DNA from: Rhinopomastus cyanomelas
Lineage: Eukaryota; Chordata; Aves; Bucerotiformes; Rhinopomastidae
Reading direction: 5' to 3'
Assembly (NCBI GenBank): GCA_013400115.1
Contig: VXBP01000285.1
Span: forward strand, 898,202-962,201
DNA: 64,000 bases
The notes under the pieces were generated by a model. The model was not told the DNA's origin. It did not search any database and saw nothing but the letters and a program-made list of their open reading frames with translations. Numbering within the stretch: the first letter of the stretch is position 1; each line of letters opens with the position of its first letter. A program made the position numbers and the translations under genes. Below are positions 25,001-35,073 of the stretch, one piece after another.

Positions 25001-26877
25001 CGTCCCCAAGCACCCTGGGGGTTGTTGATGACCTGCCACGTCCCAGTGGCGTCATCCTTATCCAAGCGTGTGTTCCTCAGCGTGAGCCTGAACTTTCCTG
25101 TGCCCTGATGCAAAGGTGATAAAATGTGTGTGAAGCAGCTAATAGCCACGGTACCGGGAAGGGAGAGCTGGGTGAGTATTTAGACCTTTCAGAGCAAAGC
25201 AAAGGAAGGGGGTTGCATTGTGTTTGTGCTCAGACAATTGTCTGCTTCTCAGAAGCTCTCACCTTCCCCTGAGTGAGAAGAGCTGACCTCTGTGTGTATG
25301 CTTCACCCTGTGGGCTCTCCTGGCTGAAATCCAGCCCCTCTTGTGACTCGCTTCACTAGAAACATCCGCTTTGGACCTCTGTGTACCTCACTCCTATTCA
25401 CCAACCCTCTTATTAGAGACCGATAGAGCCTCTAGAAGACTCGGTGAGGGGTCTAAAAGTGGCTGTACTCACAGGAAGGGCTCTGCATACAGCCAGGCTC
25501 CAGCAAGGAGGAGAAGCTAAACACCCTGAAAACTTCCACGAGGTCACCTCCTCCCTCCTCTCTCTGATAGATCAGGAAGTGACACATGTGAAGGGCACTG
25601 CCCCTGCCATTGAGCAAACTGGTGTGAGCAGAGCCCCTCACGGCTCACATACACCCCATTACCTCCTGCCTTCACTGTGCATCCAAGCTGTGCTGTAGGC
25701 TGCAGGACAAAAGCAGGGAAGAAGAGAGGAGAAGAACATGAAAGAAGGACAGCCTAATCCTTGATGAAAACTCCCCAAGGAACTGGGAGATAAGGGCAGA
25801 GCTGCAGTCCCAGCCCTGGTAAAGGAGACAACAGAGGGTGGCTCCAGCCTCCTCCAGTGCTCATTTCATCCAAGACATTTATATAGGGAGTGTCTTCAGA
25901 GGCCTCTCCTCTCTCCTGCCCTGTCCTCTCCCCCACATCAGAGTCTGTCTGTGCACTAGGAGAGGAAAGCACAGCATGTTCTATTTCTCCTATTCTGTTC
26001 CTATTCTAGCCTGGTGGTCGTGTTTCTCACAGGACTTGCTTTCCCTTTATGTTCATTATGGAGATGTGCTGTTCCTCATCCAAGATGTCCCAAAGGAGAC
26101 CAACCCTCCTCCAGCTTTTGGCTTAGGCTTCATTTGCGCCTCCTTTGTCAACAGAACAGGGTGTGGGCTCTACCAAGTGCTCCCAAATCATCCATCAGCC
26201 AAGTCTCTGTGTACAATGGATTTGAGAAAGACTTTTCATGAGCAAGGAAGAGAGACACTGCTGTCAGAGAAACACCTCCAACCTCTGGCTCCCAGCCAGA
26301 TTACCAAATCCCTCTAGGCATTGACATAATGACCTTAGGTTGCCAATGTGGTCTCCAGTCCTAGGGATGGGAGAAGAATCTTCCCTCCTCTGCCTTGCAC
26401 ACACATGCATTCAAAAGCTCTGCTTCCAATGCAGAGAGTCTGGCACTTCGAAAAGAATTTTCCAGTGTTACATTCCCATATAGGCACTAGAATAACTGGC
26501 TACATTTAAAGACTTCTTTAAAAGTCTAGCCCTCCTCCCCACTGGAAAAATCTATCCATGGGTGTCATAGCAGCAACCACCGTTTCAGAAATACTGGCTC
26601 TGATTTCTGTGTCTTAAGGGTACTGAAGCATTTAGAATATCAAAACTTTAAAAATCTCATCCCACTGCCCCTCTCACTTTCTGGAGACAACTCCTTGTTG
26701 GAGGATGGCTGTACAAGGTCAGCATATCAACAAGGATACTGGGCAGCTGGTCACCAGTTCTGCCGTATCACAAGATTGTACACAGGAATTTGTGTATCTT
26801 GAATTGTCAGATATCCAAGCGCACCCGAAAAAGGACAGGTCAGACAGAATCCCAGAGGAATTCCTAGCTATACGTTC
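22023..26877. other. Intergenic between CLDN16 and CLDN1 (part 1)
   Basis: Nothing gene-like recognised. Open frames are short, overlap on both strands and lack splice or domain support. Confidence 0.45.
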
Positions 26878-26986
26878 AAGGGGCTGTTCACTCTGGAGAA
26901 GAGGAGGCTCCGAGGTGACCTTCTTGTGGCCTTCCAGTATCTGAAGGGGGCCTACAAAAAAGCAGGGGAGGGACTTTTTAGAATAT

Positions 26987-26992
26987 CAGGTA
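26987..26992. repeat. SINE target-site duplication, left copy
   Basis: CAGGTA immediately left of the SINE, repeated at 27184-27189. Host CR1 sequence reads on from the right copy, so this is the duplicated target. Edges may be off by 1-2 bases. Confidence 0.65.
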
Positions 26993-27183
26993 TCACAGAA
27001 TCACAGAATCTTAGAGGTTGGAAGAAACCTCAAAAGATCATCTAAGTCCAATCCCCCCTGCTGGAGCAGGTTAAGCCTACAGTACTGTCTCAAGATGTCC
27101 TACATGGGGCTCAAACCCATGACCCCAGGAAATCAGAGTCCCAGACCCCAGGAATTCAGAGTCCCATGCTCTACCAACTGAAC
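26993..27183 (-). mobile_element. tRNA-Lys-like SINE with CR1-like 3' tail
   Basis: Read on the - strand. The head GTTCAGTTGGTAGAGCATGG, then GGACTCTG, and later GGGTTTGAGCCCCATGTAGG, closely resembles the D arm, anticodon arm and T arm of vertebrate tRNA-Lys. The polymerase III A box is around 27174-27184 and the B box around 27107-27117 (one mismatch to the consensus). About ten bases of the tRNA 5' acceptor side are missing. A 23-bp unit is duplicated in tandem inside the head. A short unique body follows, then a tail with GGGGATTGGACTTAGATGAT and CTTTTGAGG ending in GATTCTGTGATTCTGTGA, which matches the 3' end of the local CR1 copies. That arrangement is known for CR1-mobilised SINEs. It is flanked by a CAGGTA duplication. 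Confidence 0.85.
27121..27166. repeat. 23-bp tandem duplication inside the SINE head
   Basis: 27121-27143 and 27144-27166 are two copies of a 23-mer (gaccccaggaaatcagagtc plus cca) differing at a single base. The unit spans the anticodon arm and variable region of the tRNA-like head. Confidence 0.93.
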
Positions 27184-27189
27184 CAGGTA
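27184..27189. repeat. SINE target-site duplication, right copy
   Basis: CAGGTA, continuing into gcgacaggcc of the host CR1. Confidence 0.65.
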
Positions 27190-27460
27190 GCGACAGGCCT
27201 ATAGGCAATGGAGCAAAGCTGGAGATGGGTAGATTTAGACTGCATGTGAGCAGGAAGTTCTTCACCATGAGAGTGGTGAGAGCCTGGAATGGGTTGCCCC
27301 GGGAGGTGGTTGGGGCCCCATCCCTGGAGGTGTTTAAGGCTGGGCTGGATGAGGCTCGGGCCAGCCTGGTCTAGGGTGGGGTGTCCCTGCCCATGGTGAG
27401 AGGGTTGGAACTGGATGATCCTGTGGTCCCTTCCAACTCTAACTGATTCTGTGATTCTAT

Positions 27461-27650
27461 AACTTCTTCCCAGTGAGGGTGACAGTGCACTGAAGGGGGC
27501 TGCCTGGGGGGTTTGTGGAGTCTCCTTCTCTGGAGATGTTTAAAACCCACCTGGACTTGGTCTAGATGATCCTGCTGTGGCAGGGGTGTTGGAATGGCTG
27601 ATCTTTTGAGGTCACTTCCAATCTGTAGTATTCTGTGTTCTGTGATTCTG
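27461..27650 (+). mobile_element. CR1 LINE 3'-end fragment abutting the previous copy
   Basis: It starts with cttcttcccagtgagggtga directly after the tail of the preceding CR1, and continues with ggagtctccttctctggaga, ttaaaacccacctgga, gatcttttgaggtcacttcc and an ATTCTGTG tail. It belongs to the abundant local subfamily, so it most likely inserted next to an existing CR1 tail. Confidence 0.88.
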
Positions 27651-28511
27651 AATTCAGCAATCCCAAAAGAGAACTGAAAGTTCATCCTTCTCCAACCCTT
27701 TTGTTGCCCTTGAAAAGCCTGACACAAAAATCTTGCAGAGGTTTATGTCAGAGCCTTCTAGGAAGTACACTGGATCACTTTATCTTCCCAGCACCAGTTA
27801 CCTGACATGTCGTAAGGGCTGAGGAGGTGGATAGAGGCTGTGGTCCAGACACAAAAAAGTGAGACATAGCCATATCCTGGGGTGGGGATCTCTGAGCAGT
27901 CTCTAAAGTGCTGACTGTGGCTTGGGCTTTTCCTTGGCATGAAGGCTGTCCCAAAACCAGACTCACAGGAGCTTGAACTTGATGGCTTAGTTGCTCTTTG
28001 GGTGAGCAACATACATGGTAATGACTCTGGCTTCGCTATGGTACATCTGGCTTCAGTGTTGGCTTCACAGCAGTTCCCGTTGAGAATTTCAGATCTAGTC
28101 ATCAAGTATCCTCTCTTCTTCCTCCTTCTGTCTGGTTGTTATATTGTTGCAATGCCCCTCCTTTCTTCATCTGATTTCAGGAAGAAACACCTGAGGTTCT
28201 TCCAAAGAAGAGATCTTCTCAGTGGTGATCCTGAATGTGATCAGATTCTTCATTTGCCAGTCTCCAGCATGAGTAGGCCATTGAGCTCATATACGGGCAC
28301 AGACACCACCCATCTCTGAGCCCCTGCTGGAGAGTCTGGGTAGAAATGTGATCCACCATGTGGCACATGGAGGTTAAAGTGGCCAAACTTTGGGGCTGAC
28401 CTTTCCAACAAATCATGCCCTTAACCTGCCACTTCATTTGTTGGGTCTTTTCCCTAGATGACCCACCACAACTGTCCCATCTTCTGACACCATGAGTAGG
28501 TTAACAACCTC
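27651..28511. other. Intergenic, no gene seen
   Basis: No recognised exon or repeat between two CR1 insertions. Confidence 0.45.
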
Positions 28512-29238
28512 AGGTACCAGTATAGACTGGGGACTGACCTGTTGGAGAGTAGTGTAGGAGAGAGGGATCTGGGGGTCCTGGTGGACAGCAGGATGACCAT
28601 GAGCCATCAATGTGCTCTTGTGGCCAAGAGGGCCAACAGCATCCTGGGGTGGATCAGAAGGGGGGTGGTTGGCAGATCAAGAGAGGTTCTTCTACCCCTC
28701 TACTCTGCCCTAGTGAGACCACACCTGGAGTATTGTGTCCGGTTCTGGGCTCCTCAGTTCAAGAGGGATGTGGAGCTGCTGGAGAAGGTCCAGTGTAGGG
28801 CAATGAGGATGATGAAGGAGATGGAGCACCTCCCTTCTGAGGAGAGGCTGAAGGAGCTGGGTCTATTTAGCTTGGAGAAGACGAGACGGAGGGGTGATCT
28901 CATTAACATCTATAAATATTTGAAGGGTGGGTGTCAGGAAGATGGAGCCAGACTCTTCTCAATGTCATCTAGTGATAGAACAAGGGGCAATGGGTATAAG
29001 CTGAAACATAGGAGGTTCAACATCAATCTGAGAAAGAACTTCTTCACGGTGAGTGTGGCTGAGCATTGGAACAGGTTGCCCAGGGTGGTAGTGGAGTCTC
29101 CTTCACTGGAGATGTTCAAGGCCTGCCTGGATGTATTTCTGTGTGACTTGATTTAGTTGATCCTGCTGTTGCAGGGGGATTGGACTAGATGATCTTTTGA
29201 GGTCCCTTCCAATCCTTAATGATTCTATGATTCTAATA
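28512..29238 (+). mobile_element. CR1 LINE fragment, longest in window (about 730 bp)
   Basis: 5'-truncated CR1 copy whose RT C-terminal frame is still open for 204 codons (28542-29156). It includes [60 protein letters not shown] and [15 protein letters not shown], then the 3' UTR (gatcctgctgttgcaggggg) and a gattctatgattct tail. The preserved frame and low divergence point to a fairly young insertion. The catalytic fingers/palm and the endonuclease domain are absent, so it cannot be autonomous. Confidence 0.96.
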
Positions 29239-32200
29239 CATTCTGAGAAAAACATTTATGATGATAGGACATAGAGCTACCTGCTTCCAACAGTATGCAA
29301 AAGCAACTCCCTGCTTTTCCCACCGTTACCTCTCTAGTACTGGAAACTCATTGTTTTCAGTAATTTCTGTCTGACTTTTGTTTTCTACCTGGCCTATGGT
29401 ACAGAACATCCAGTGAAAGAACAATCCTAAAATAGAAAAATAGAAAGCCAAATAAATCCTACAGTATGGGTCAGATCTCTTGGCCTCCTTGGGGTGGCTT
29501 TTGTGCCATGGAATCACTAACAGAGCTTCCAGTATCACTTTGCTAAACCACACGTGAATGCCAAATGTAGGACCACCTTTATTTCTCAGCAGCTTGCTGC
29601 TTTGCATAGAGGAGCCTGTAGGTCTGAGAGCTGTGGGTAACCACACAAACAGTGCAGCTTGCTACGTGCCAAACCTACCTGCTTGCAGATGGGAATGATT
29701 ACAGTATTTAGGGTCATTCTGAGGGACAATCTCCAGCCTTGATCATTTGTAGGATGCTGATACTGGAGAGGATAAAAATCAAAGGCAGTAGGTGAAAAAT
29801 AAGAACCCATGGTCCCTTTCAGAGCCCTCAGCAGATGGTGGTCTGGAGAAGCCAGGCTTCAGCCAGCCTCTAGCCTCATGCAATTCCAGTGCCTTGCATA
29901 GAAGCACATTTTAACCAGTCCTTCCTGTGAAAAGTAGAGAGAAATCGCTCTCAGAACTGTAGCTTTATTACAGCTGGTGAGGAAACATGAATGTTTGAGT
30001 GACTGCAAGAAGAAGGTTGATTATTAGCTTGGTTTATCTCCAACAGATTAGGAATTTGAGGTCACGTCTGCTGACTAAACATAGAGGTTTATGGTGTTTA
30101 TGATCCCCAAGAGAACAAATAATTCACACAGCTATTTTAAATACATTTTCACAACATATTCCCTTTTTCTAGGCAGTATCAAATAAGTACACTCAGTACT
30201 GCTGAGTGATGCTTCGTCTGTCAGCCACATCTTTCAATTCCAATGCAGAAATCATAGCTTTCGTCTTATAAATCGAGATTTCAATGCAGACATGCAGGAA
30301 AAAGTTCCAGTTTGGGTGCTACTCACTATCCTGTTGTCTTTTTGGTTATAAAAGTAATTTGGAACATGTAGAGAAACAACATTCATTTTAAGGTGTTTTT
30401 TTCTTTTAGACAATGCAAATCACAGCTAAATGCCCTTTCCCCTAGAACCTTAGGGACCTCAATTGAAACAGCAAGTCATAGGGTTCAAAAAAAACTTTGT
30501 GAAACATGGAGTAAAATTGCAAAACTCCACCCTGTAGGATGCTGCAGGTGCCTCAAGTTTCAGATAAGAAGTAGAGAAATTTATGGAGAAAAAAAAATCA
30601 GGTTAGCAAAATTAGAAGTACTGGCACCATTTCAGGATAGATTCAGGCACAGCTCAGGGTGGGCTGTAACATATCCTGGGGTAGTGTTGCTGTGTGCTTC
30701 TGTTATTCCATGGCTCTGCATCTGGCTGCCAACAGAAACAGCGGGCTGGGCTGATGCTGTCTGGCCATCCCTATCTTCTGGTCCAGATGAGGAGCTCATG
30801 TCTTCACTCTGAAACCAGAGTCAAGCAGCTCTGCCTGCTCTGTGCACCTGCTCATACTTAAAATAACTTGTAAGCAGAATGAGATGTTTTCCTTTAATAC
30901 ATTCATTTTAGCTCAAGAATTAATTCAGAGCAGCACGGAGGCCAGCTTTACGGGTTATCAGGAGAGAGGACACGTGAACCCCATGCTCTCCAAACACAAG
31001 CATTGCAAGGTGAGACCTTTGCCAAGAAGCATCTGAGAGAAGAGGAAGCTTGAATGCTCACCTGCAAGTCCTGGCAAGTGGAAAAGCTTGTTTTTGCCAG
31101 AAAAGGAAACAGGTATCATTTACCACCCACACAGCACATATAGAGGCGAGGCTGCTTGTCTAATGACACCCAGAGGAGTGACATGACCAAGGTGTTAAGC
31201 ATTTGCTCAGCACAGCAAGGACTGTTGTCCTTGAGGACAATCCTCGAGTCTGCCTACTTTCAGAGGAAAACATGCCAGTTTACTTTCAGTAACCATCCAC
31301 ATAGATGCTGCTTTCACTTGATCCTGGTTTTATAAAGGGTGAAAAATGAAGACTCACATGCTTATTGGAGAACAGACCACTCATCGAGGACAGTACTTGA
31401 GTACCTTTGCCCTGAAGAGTGCAGAGGATCTTGCAACATCTTGGTTAAACCCAGATCTTTCAGCGGAGATTAATGATCTGAACAACTGGTATTTCCCCAA
31501 CATTCAGGCAGAAAAAATAGGTGAAAACGGAGTGAAAACTCTCTGGGACTTCCAGTGAAAAAATTTATCTTAGGCAGAGGAGGAAATGCAGTGGTTATTG
31601 AATAAAAAGAAGCTTTATTTTTACACATTGAACTACAGCAGAAAAATCATCCAGAGAAATAAAATACTTGATACCTCAAAGAAAGAAAGGCCAGAAGAGG
31701 AGACTTGATGCTCTTAGGGACGCTGTAAAATTCTCTGCAAATTCCAGAGCACTGAGAACACTGGTGAGTGATGAAGGGGAAAATCAGAGTTTCAGTGTTT
31801 ATCTTGATCTGTAAATTCCTTCTGATGTCTACAGAAAGAGTTGCTGGATTTTGAAACCTTTAATGAATCGTGAGTAATAGGTATCACCTTCAAATAGTCC
31901 CTGGAAAGCAAAATATAAATTGGGTGCTCATGAAGCTGAGACTCTGTGTATGACGTGTTTATATGGGTTGTCAAGTGCATCCGATGGTTAAAGCAACATG
32001 AGCAACTTGTCTTCAGGCTCTCAGTTCCGCAAAGCAAAGCACAGGCACAGAACTCAGAACCCTAAGAAGGATGCAAAACGGCATAGAGAAGAGCCTGTGT
32101 TGCAGTCTACGTAGACTATGGGAGGTCAAAGTGCTCATGGGTGTATCTCAGTGTTGCCTTTCACCAGCTTTGTTTGACCCAAGACCACTCAGTGATGCAT

Positions 32201-34389
32201 TCACACAGTAACACCATCCAGTGCAGTACCCATAGGGGACATAGCAATGGGACAGCTGTACAGCCCCTCAGGAACATAGCACCCACCTCCAGGGAGCTGT
32301 AGTGGTAAGGGTAAGCCCACAGTACCCTTCACAGAACAAGGCTGTCTTAGGTCTAAACTCCATGGCCTTCTGGAAGGGGAAGAAACTGAAGATGCATGGT
32401 GTGCCACTGTATGTTCAAGCAGTCAGATTTGCACTATGGACAAAAGTGGCATAAACTGGCCCAAAAGTGCCACCAGGATGCACCCTAAGCCCAGCTTTTC
32501 CCAAGTACAGGGTGGGCATTGGTTGCAGTAGTTCCAGGAGCCAGCAGCATGGTCAGTGCTACAGTGCATGACTGCATGACTGCTACATGCATCTCCTCAA
32601 GACCACTCTTGATGTCCCACCCAGTACAAATGCAATCAGATTATTACCTCTCAGGACTCCTCCTTGTACTTTCCTAGAAGGTTCAGTAGAAAGCCCAAGT
32701 GCTTCCCACACACATAACACCTCCGGGCTGCTCACAGCCTATAGTCAAAGGATCTAAACCTGCTAAAAGTGTCTTTAGAACTTTTACTCCCATCCAGAGC
32801 TGACCTCGCACTGGAGGAGTCAGCAAGGAGCTGTTTTATCATCTGTGGGTAGCAGGACAGTCAGGAGCAGAGTGAGTCAGTTCAGCACAGTGAAGCACCT
32901 GGGAACTGTGCTGCACATTCTTGTGATGACAGACATTATCAAAATGATATGACTACCCAGACATCAATGATCAAATCCAGACACTCCTAACTCTGTTCTC
33001 AGGGTCGGGCGGGTTTCTGTCCAGCCTAGGCATCGTTCCTCCTAGGGGCCAGCTCCGACAGCCAGCACCATGCTGGTTTCTCTGCTCCCTATAGCAGAGT
33101 TCTTGACGTGTGTGCAGAGAGATGCATCTACTTTTTTACCTCTGTATTGCTGAATAAAACTACTCTAAACCAGTAAAATTAGGGTCTGAAAAGACCCAGA
33201 AAAACCTCACTTCTCCTTGTGCAGATTTACAGCTTTCAAAAGTGAAGAGGAACACGACTGGAAAAGTTTGCTCCCAGGTAACCAGGCTGGATTTCGTCAC
33301 ACCAGACGTTGGGGACCGGCAGCCACGAGTGTTTCCAGAGCACAGCAGCCTGGCTTTGTCCACTCTCGGCTTGGCGAGATTGCAGTTGCTTTGATCCTCT
33401 TTGACACCCCCTGCCCCCCGCCCCCCATCACTGCGCAGGGCTGGTCAGGTAATCATGAGTCTGTGTGTTTGTCTGTTTGAGCATCTCAGGAAGCAGCTCC
33501 AGCAAAATCTCCTAAGTCATCAGAACGCAGCAAACCGTGGTGTCAAAACAATACAAACCCCATTCCTCCCTCCAGCGGAACCTTTATCAGTAATTATCAC
33601 CTGTTTAGCTCAGGTGGTCCAGGCTGGCCGTCACCTCTGTTTAGCCCGTGGTGAAGGCTGGCAGCACCACCCGGACCACAGGCTCTCTGAAGGAAAGGAA
33701 CCGTTTCGTCACTCTGTCTGTTCTGAGCCCGGATCTGTCAATATTCAAATAGTCACGTAGAAGAAAGGGAAACTATTGTAACCGGACAAATAACACGCCC
33801 GAGAAAGAGGACACTCCTTTCTGGAGCGTAATCCTCTTGTTCAATAAACCTGAGCTAATCACCGAGGCATTCGAAAATCGAAATTTCTCCTTTAAGTGAG
33901 ACTCGGGACCACAAAAATGTGCATTGTCCATATTAAAACGGTACGTTCAATAATTCGCATGTATGGTCCTGGCAGCAGTTGTTCCTAGGTGATGAGTGTT
34001 TGCTCAGCTGCCTCTTTGGAAACCCTTTAAAATCAGTTCTGATAACTTCCATATTGCTTTATCCCCGGAGCAGGTGCTGCCCCACTCCCCTCGGCTTGCA
34101 GTGGTGGGACTGGGGTGGGTTACACCACCAGGACAGAGGGCACTGGCACAGCCCCATCTCCACATTTCCTGTCCCGTGTGCTGGTTCAGGAAGGGTGACT
34201 TCACCGACAAGGGAAGTTTATAGCTTCGGATGATGAAGAACAACAACCAAGGGAAGGTGCTCTCTGTGCCCCCAGCTCTGCAAGGCGGGGGATGGAGCAC
34301 GAGCATAACCAGGTTACACTTTGAGGGTCTCAAGATCTCCGAGGGTGCCCAAGCATTCTCGGGGTGGGGACAGTGGGGACAGCAGGGAT
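29239..34389. other. Intergenic between CLDN16 and CLDN1 (part 2)
   Basis: 5 kb upstream of CLDN1 without a recognisable gene or repeat. It may hold distal regulatory elements, but nothing can be shown from one sequence. An isolated AATAAA at 33144-33160 has no associated reading frame. Confidence 0.45.
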
Positions 34390-34607
34390 AGTCCCACCAG
34401 ACGTTCCTCCAACGACGGGAGTGTGAAGGGGAGCGACTTCCTGGGGGCTGTGGGTCGGGCGAAACCCTGATCTGAAAGTTCACTCCCGGGGAGAGGTGTG
34501 ACAGCGAGGGTCCCATCCCCCGCGGCGCTGCGCCTCAGGGAGGGACGGGAGAGGGAGGGGGGACCCAGGATGGGAGCGGCAGCAGCCGGGGCGGCTCTCC
34601 CAGTTTC

Positions 34608-34698
34608 GGGGCGGGCGGAGGCGGGAGTGACTGGGGGTGTGGGGGGAGGCCGTGAGTCGCGTCCCCGCTTCGGAAAACCCCGCGGGGCGGGGCGGGAG
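34608..34698 (+). promoter_or_regulatory. CLDN1: GC boxes (Sp1-type) upstream of CLDN1
   Basis: GGGGCGGGC at 34608-34616 and the overlapping GGGGCGGGGCGGGAGGG at about 34684-34700 match Sp1/KLF sites. They lie 30-125 bases upstream of the TATA box. Sp1 dependence is known for the mammalian CLDN1 promoter. Confidence 0.6.
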
Positions 34699-34731
34699 GG
34701 AGGCCGACAGGGGGCGCCATTTACGCGTCTT

Positions 34732-34739
34732 TATAAAGG
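34732..34739 (+). promoter_or_regulatory. CLDN1: TATA box (TATAAAGG) of CLDN1
   Basis: TATAAAGG sits 112 bases upstream of the CLDN1 ATG within the CpG island. A start site near 34,760 would leave a 5' UTR of about 90 bases. Confidence 0.55.
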
Positions 34740-34832
34740 TGAGCAGGGCGGCGCGCGGGACAGGTCGCGCGCTCCCGGTACCCTTGTAGCCATCCTCCGC
34801 CGTCGCGGAGCAGCCCCTGTCCGACCCCCCCA

Positions 34833-34833
34833 N
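34833..34833. other. Ambiguous base N in CLDN1 5' UTR
   Basis: A single N inside a C-rich run (ccccccanatcccc), 18 bases upstream of the start codon. It is an assembly or sequencing ambiguity. Confidence 0.95.
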
Positions 34834-34850
34834 ATCCCCGCCGCCCAGAC

Positions 34851-35073
34851 ATGGCCAGCGGAGGACTGCAGCTTCTGGGCTTCGTGATGGCCTTCCTGGG
34901 CTGGATCGGTATCATCGCCAGCACGGCCATGCCCCAGTGGAAGATGGCATCGTACGCGGGGGACAACATCGTCACTGCCCAGGCTCTCTACGAAGGGCTA
35001 TGGATGTCATGCGCCATGCAGAGCACGGGGCAGATCCAGTGCAAGGTGTACGACTCGCTGCTCAAGCTGGAGA
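34851..35073 (+). CDS. CLDN1: CLDN1 exon 1 (TM1, extracellular loop 1)
   Basis: 223 bp, [20 protein letters not shown] through YDSLLKLE plus one base, then donor gtaagt. It carries W30, GLW, C54 and C64 of the claudin signature. Confidence 0.97.

Larger units (their letters stand above)
26878..27460 (+). mobile_element. CR1 copy of a different subfamily, split by a SINE
   Basis: The two halves, about 26878-26992 and 27184-27460, form one CR1 3' end when the inserted SINE is removed. The left half has ggctgttcactctggagaag and gccttccagtatctgaaggg. The right half has aggcaatggagcaaagctgg, gttgccccgggaggtggt and ctgtggtcccttccaactct, then a gattctgtgattctat tail. The wording of its 3' UTR (ttggaactggatgatcctgt) differs from the other CR1 copies here, so it is another subfamily. 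Confidence 0.88.

Noticed and set aside
27104..27183. Functional tRNA-Lys gene
   Set aside because: The acceptor 5' side is missing, the anticodon arm is duplicated, the B box has a mismatch and a CR1 tail is attached. It is a SINE head.
28542..29156. 204-codon open frame as a host gene
   Set aside because: It is the C-terminal part of CR1 reverse transcriptase, followed directly by the CR1 3' UTR and tail.
33151..33156. AATAAA as the end of an unannotated gene
   Set aside because: There is no coding or spliced structure leading to it, and the hexamer is common by chance in A+T-rich DNA.
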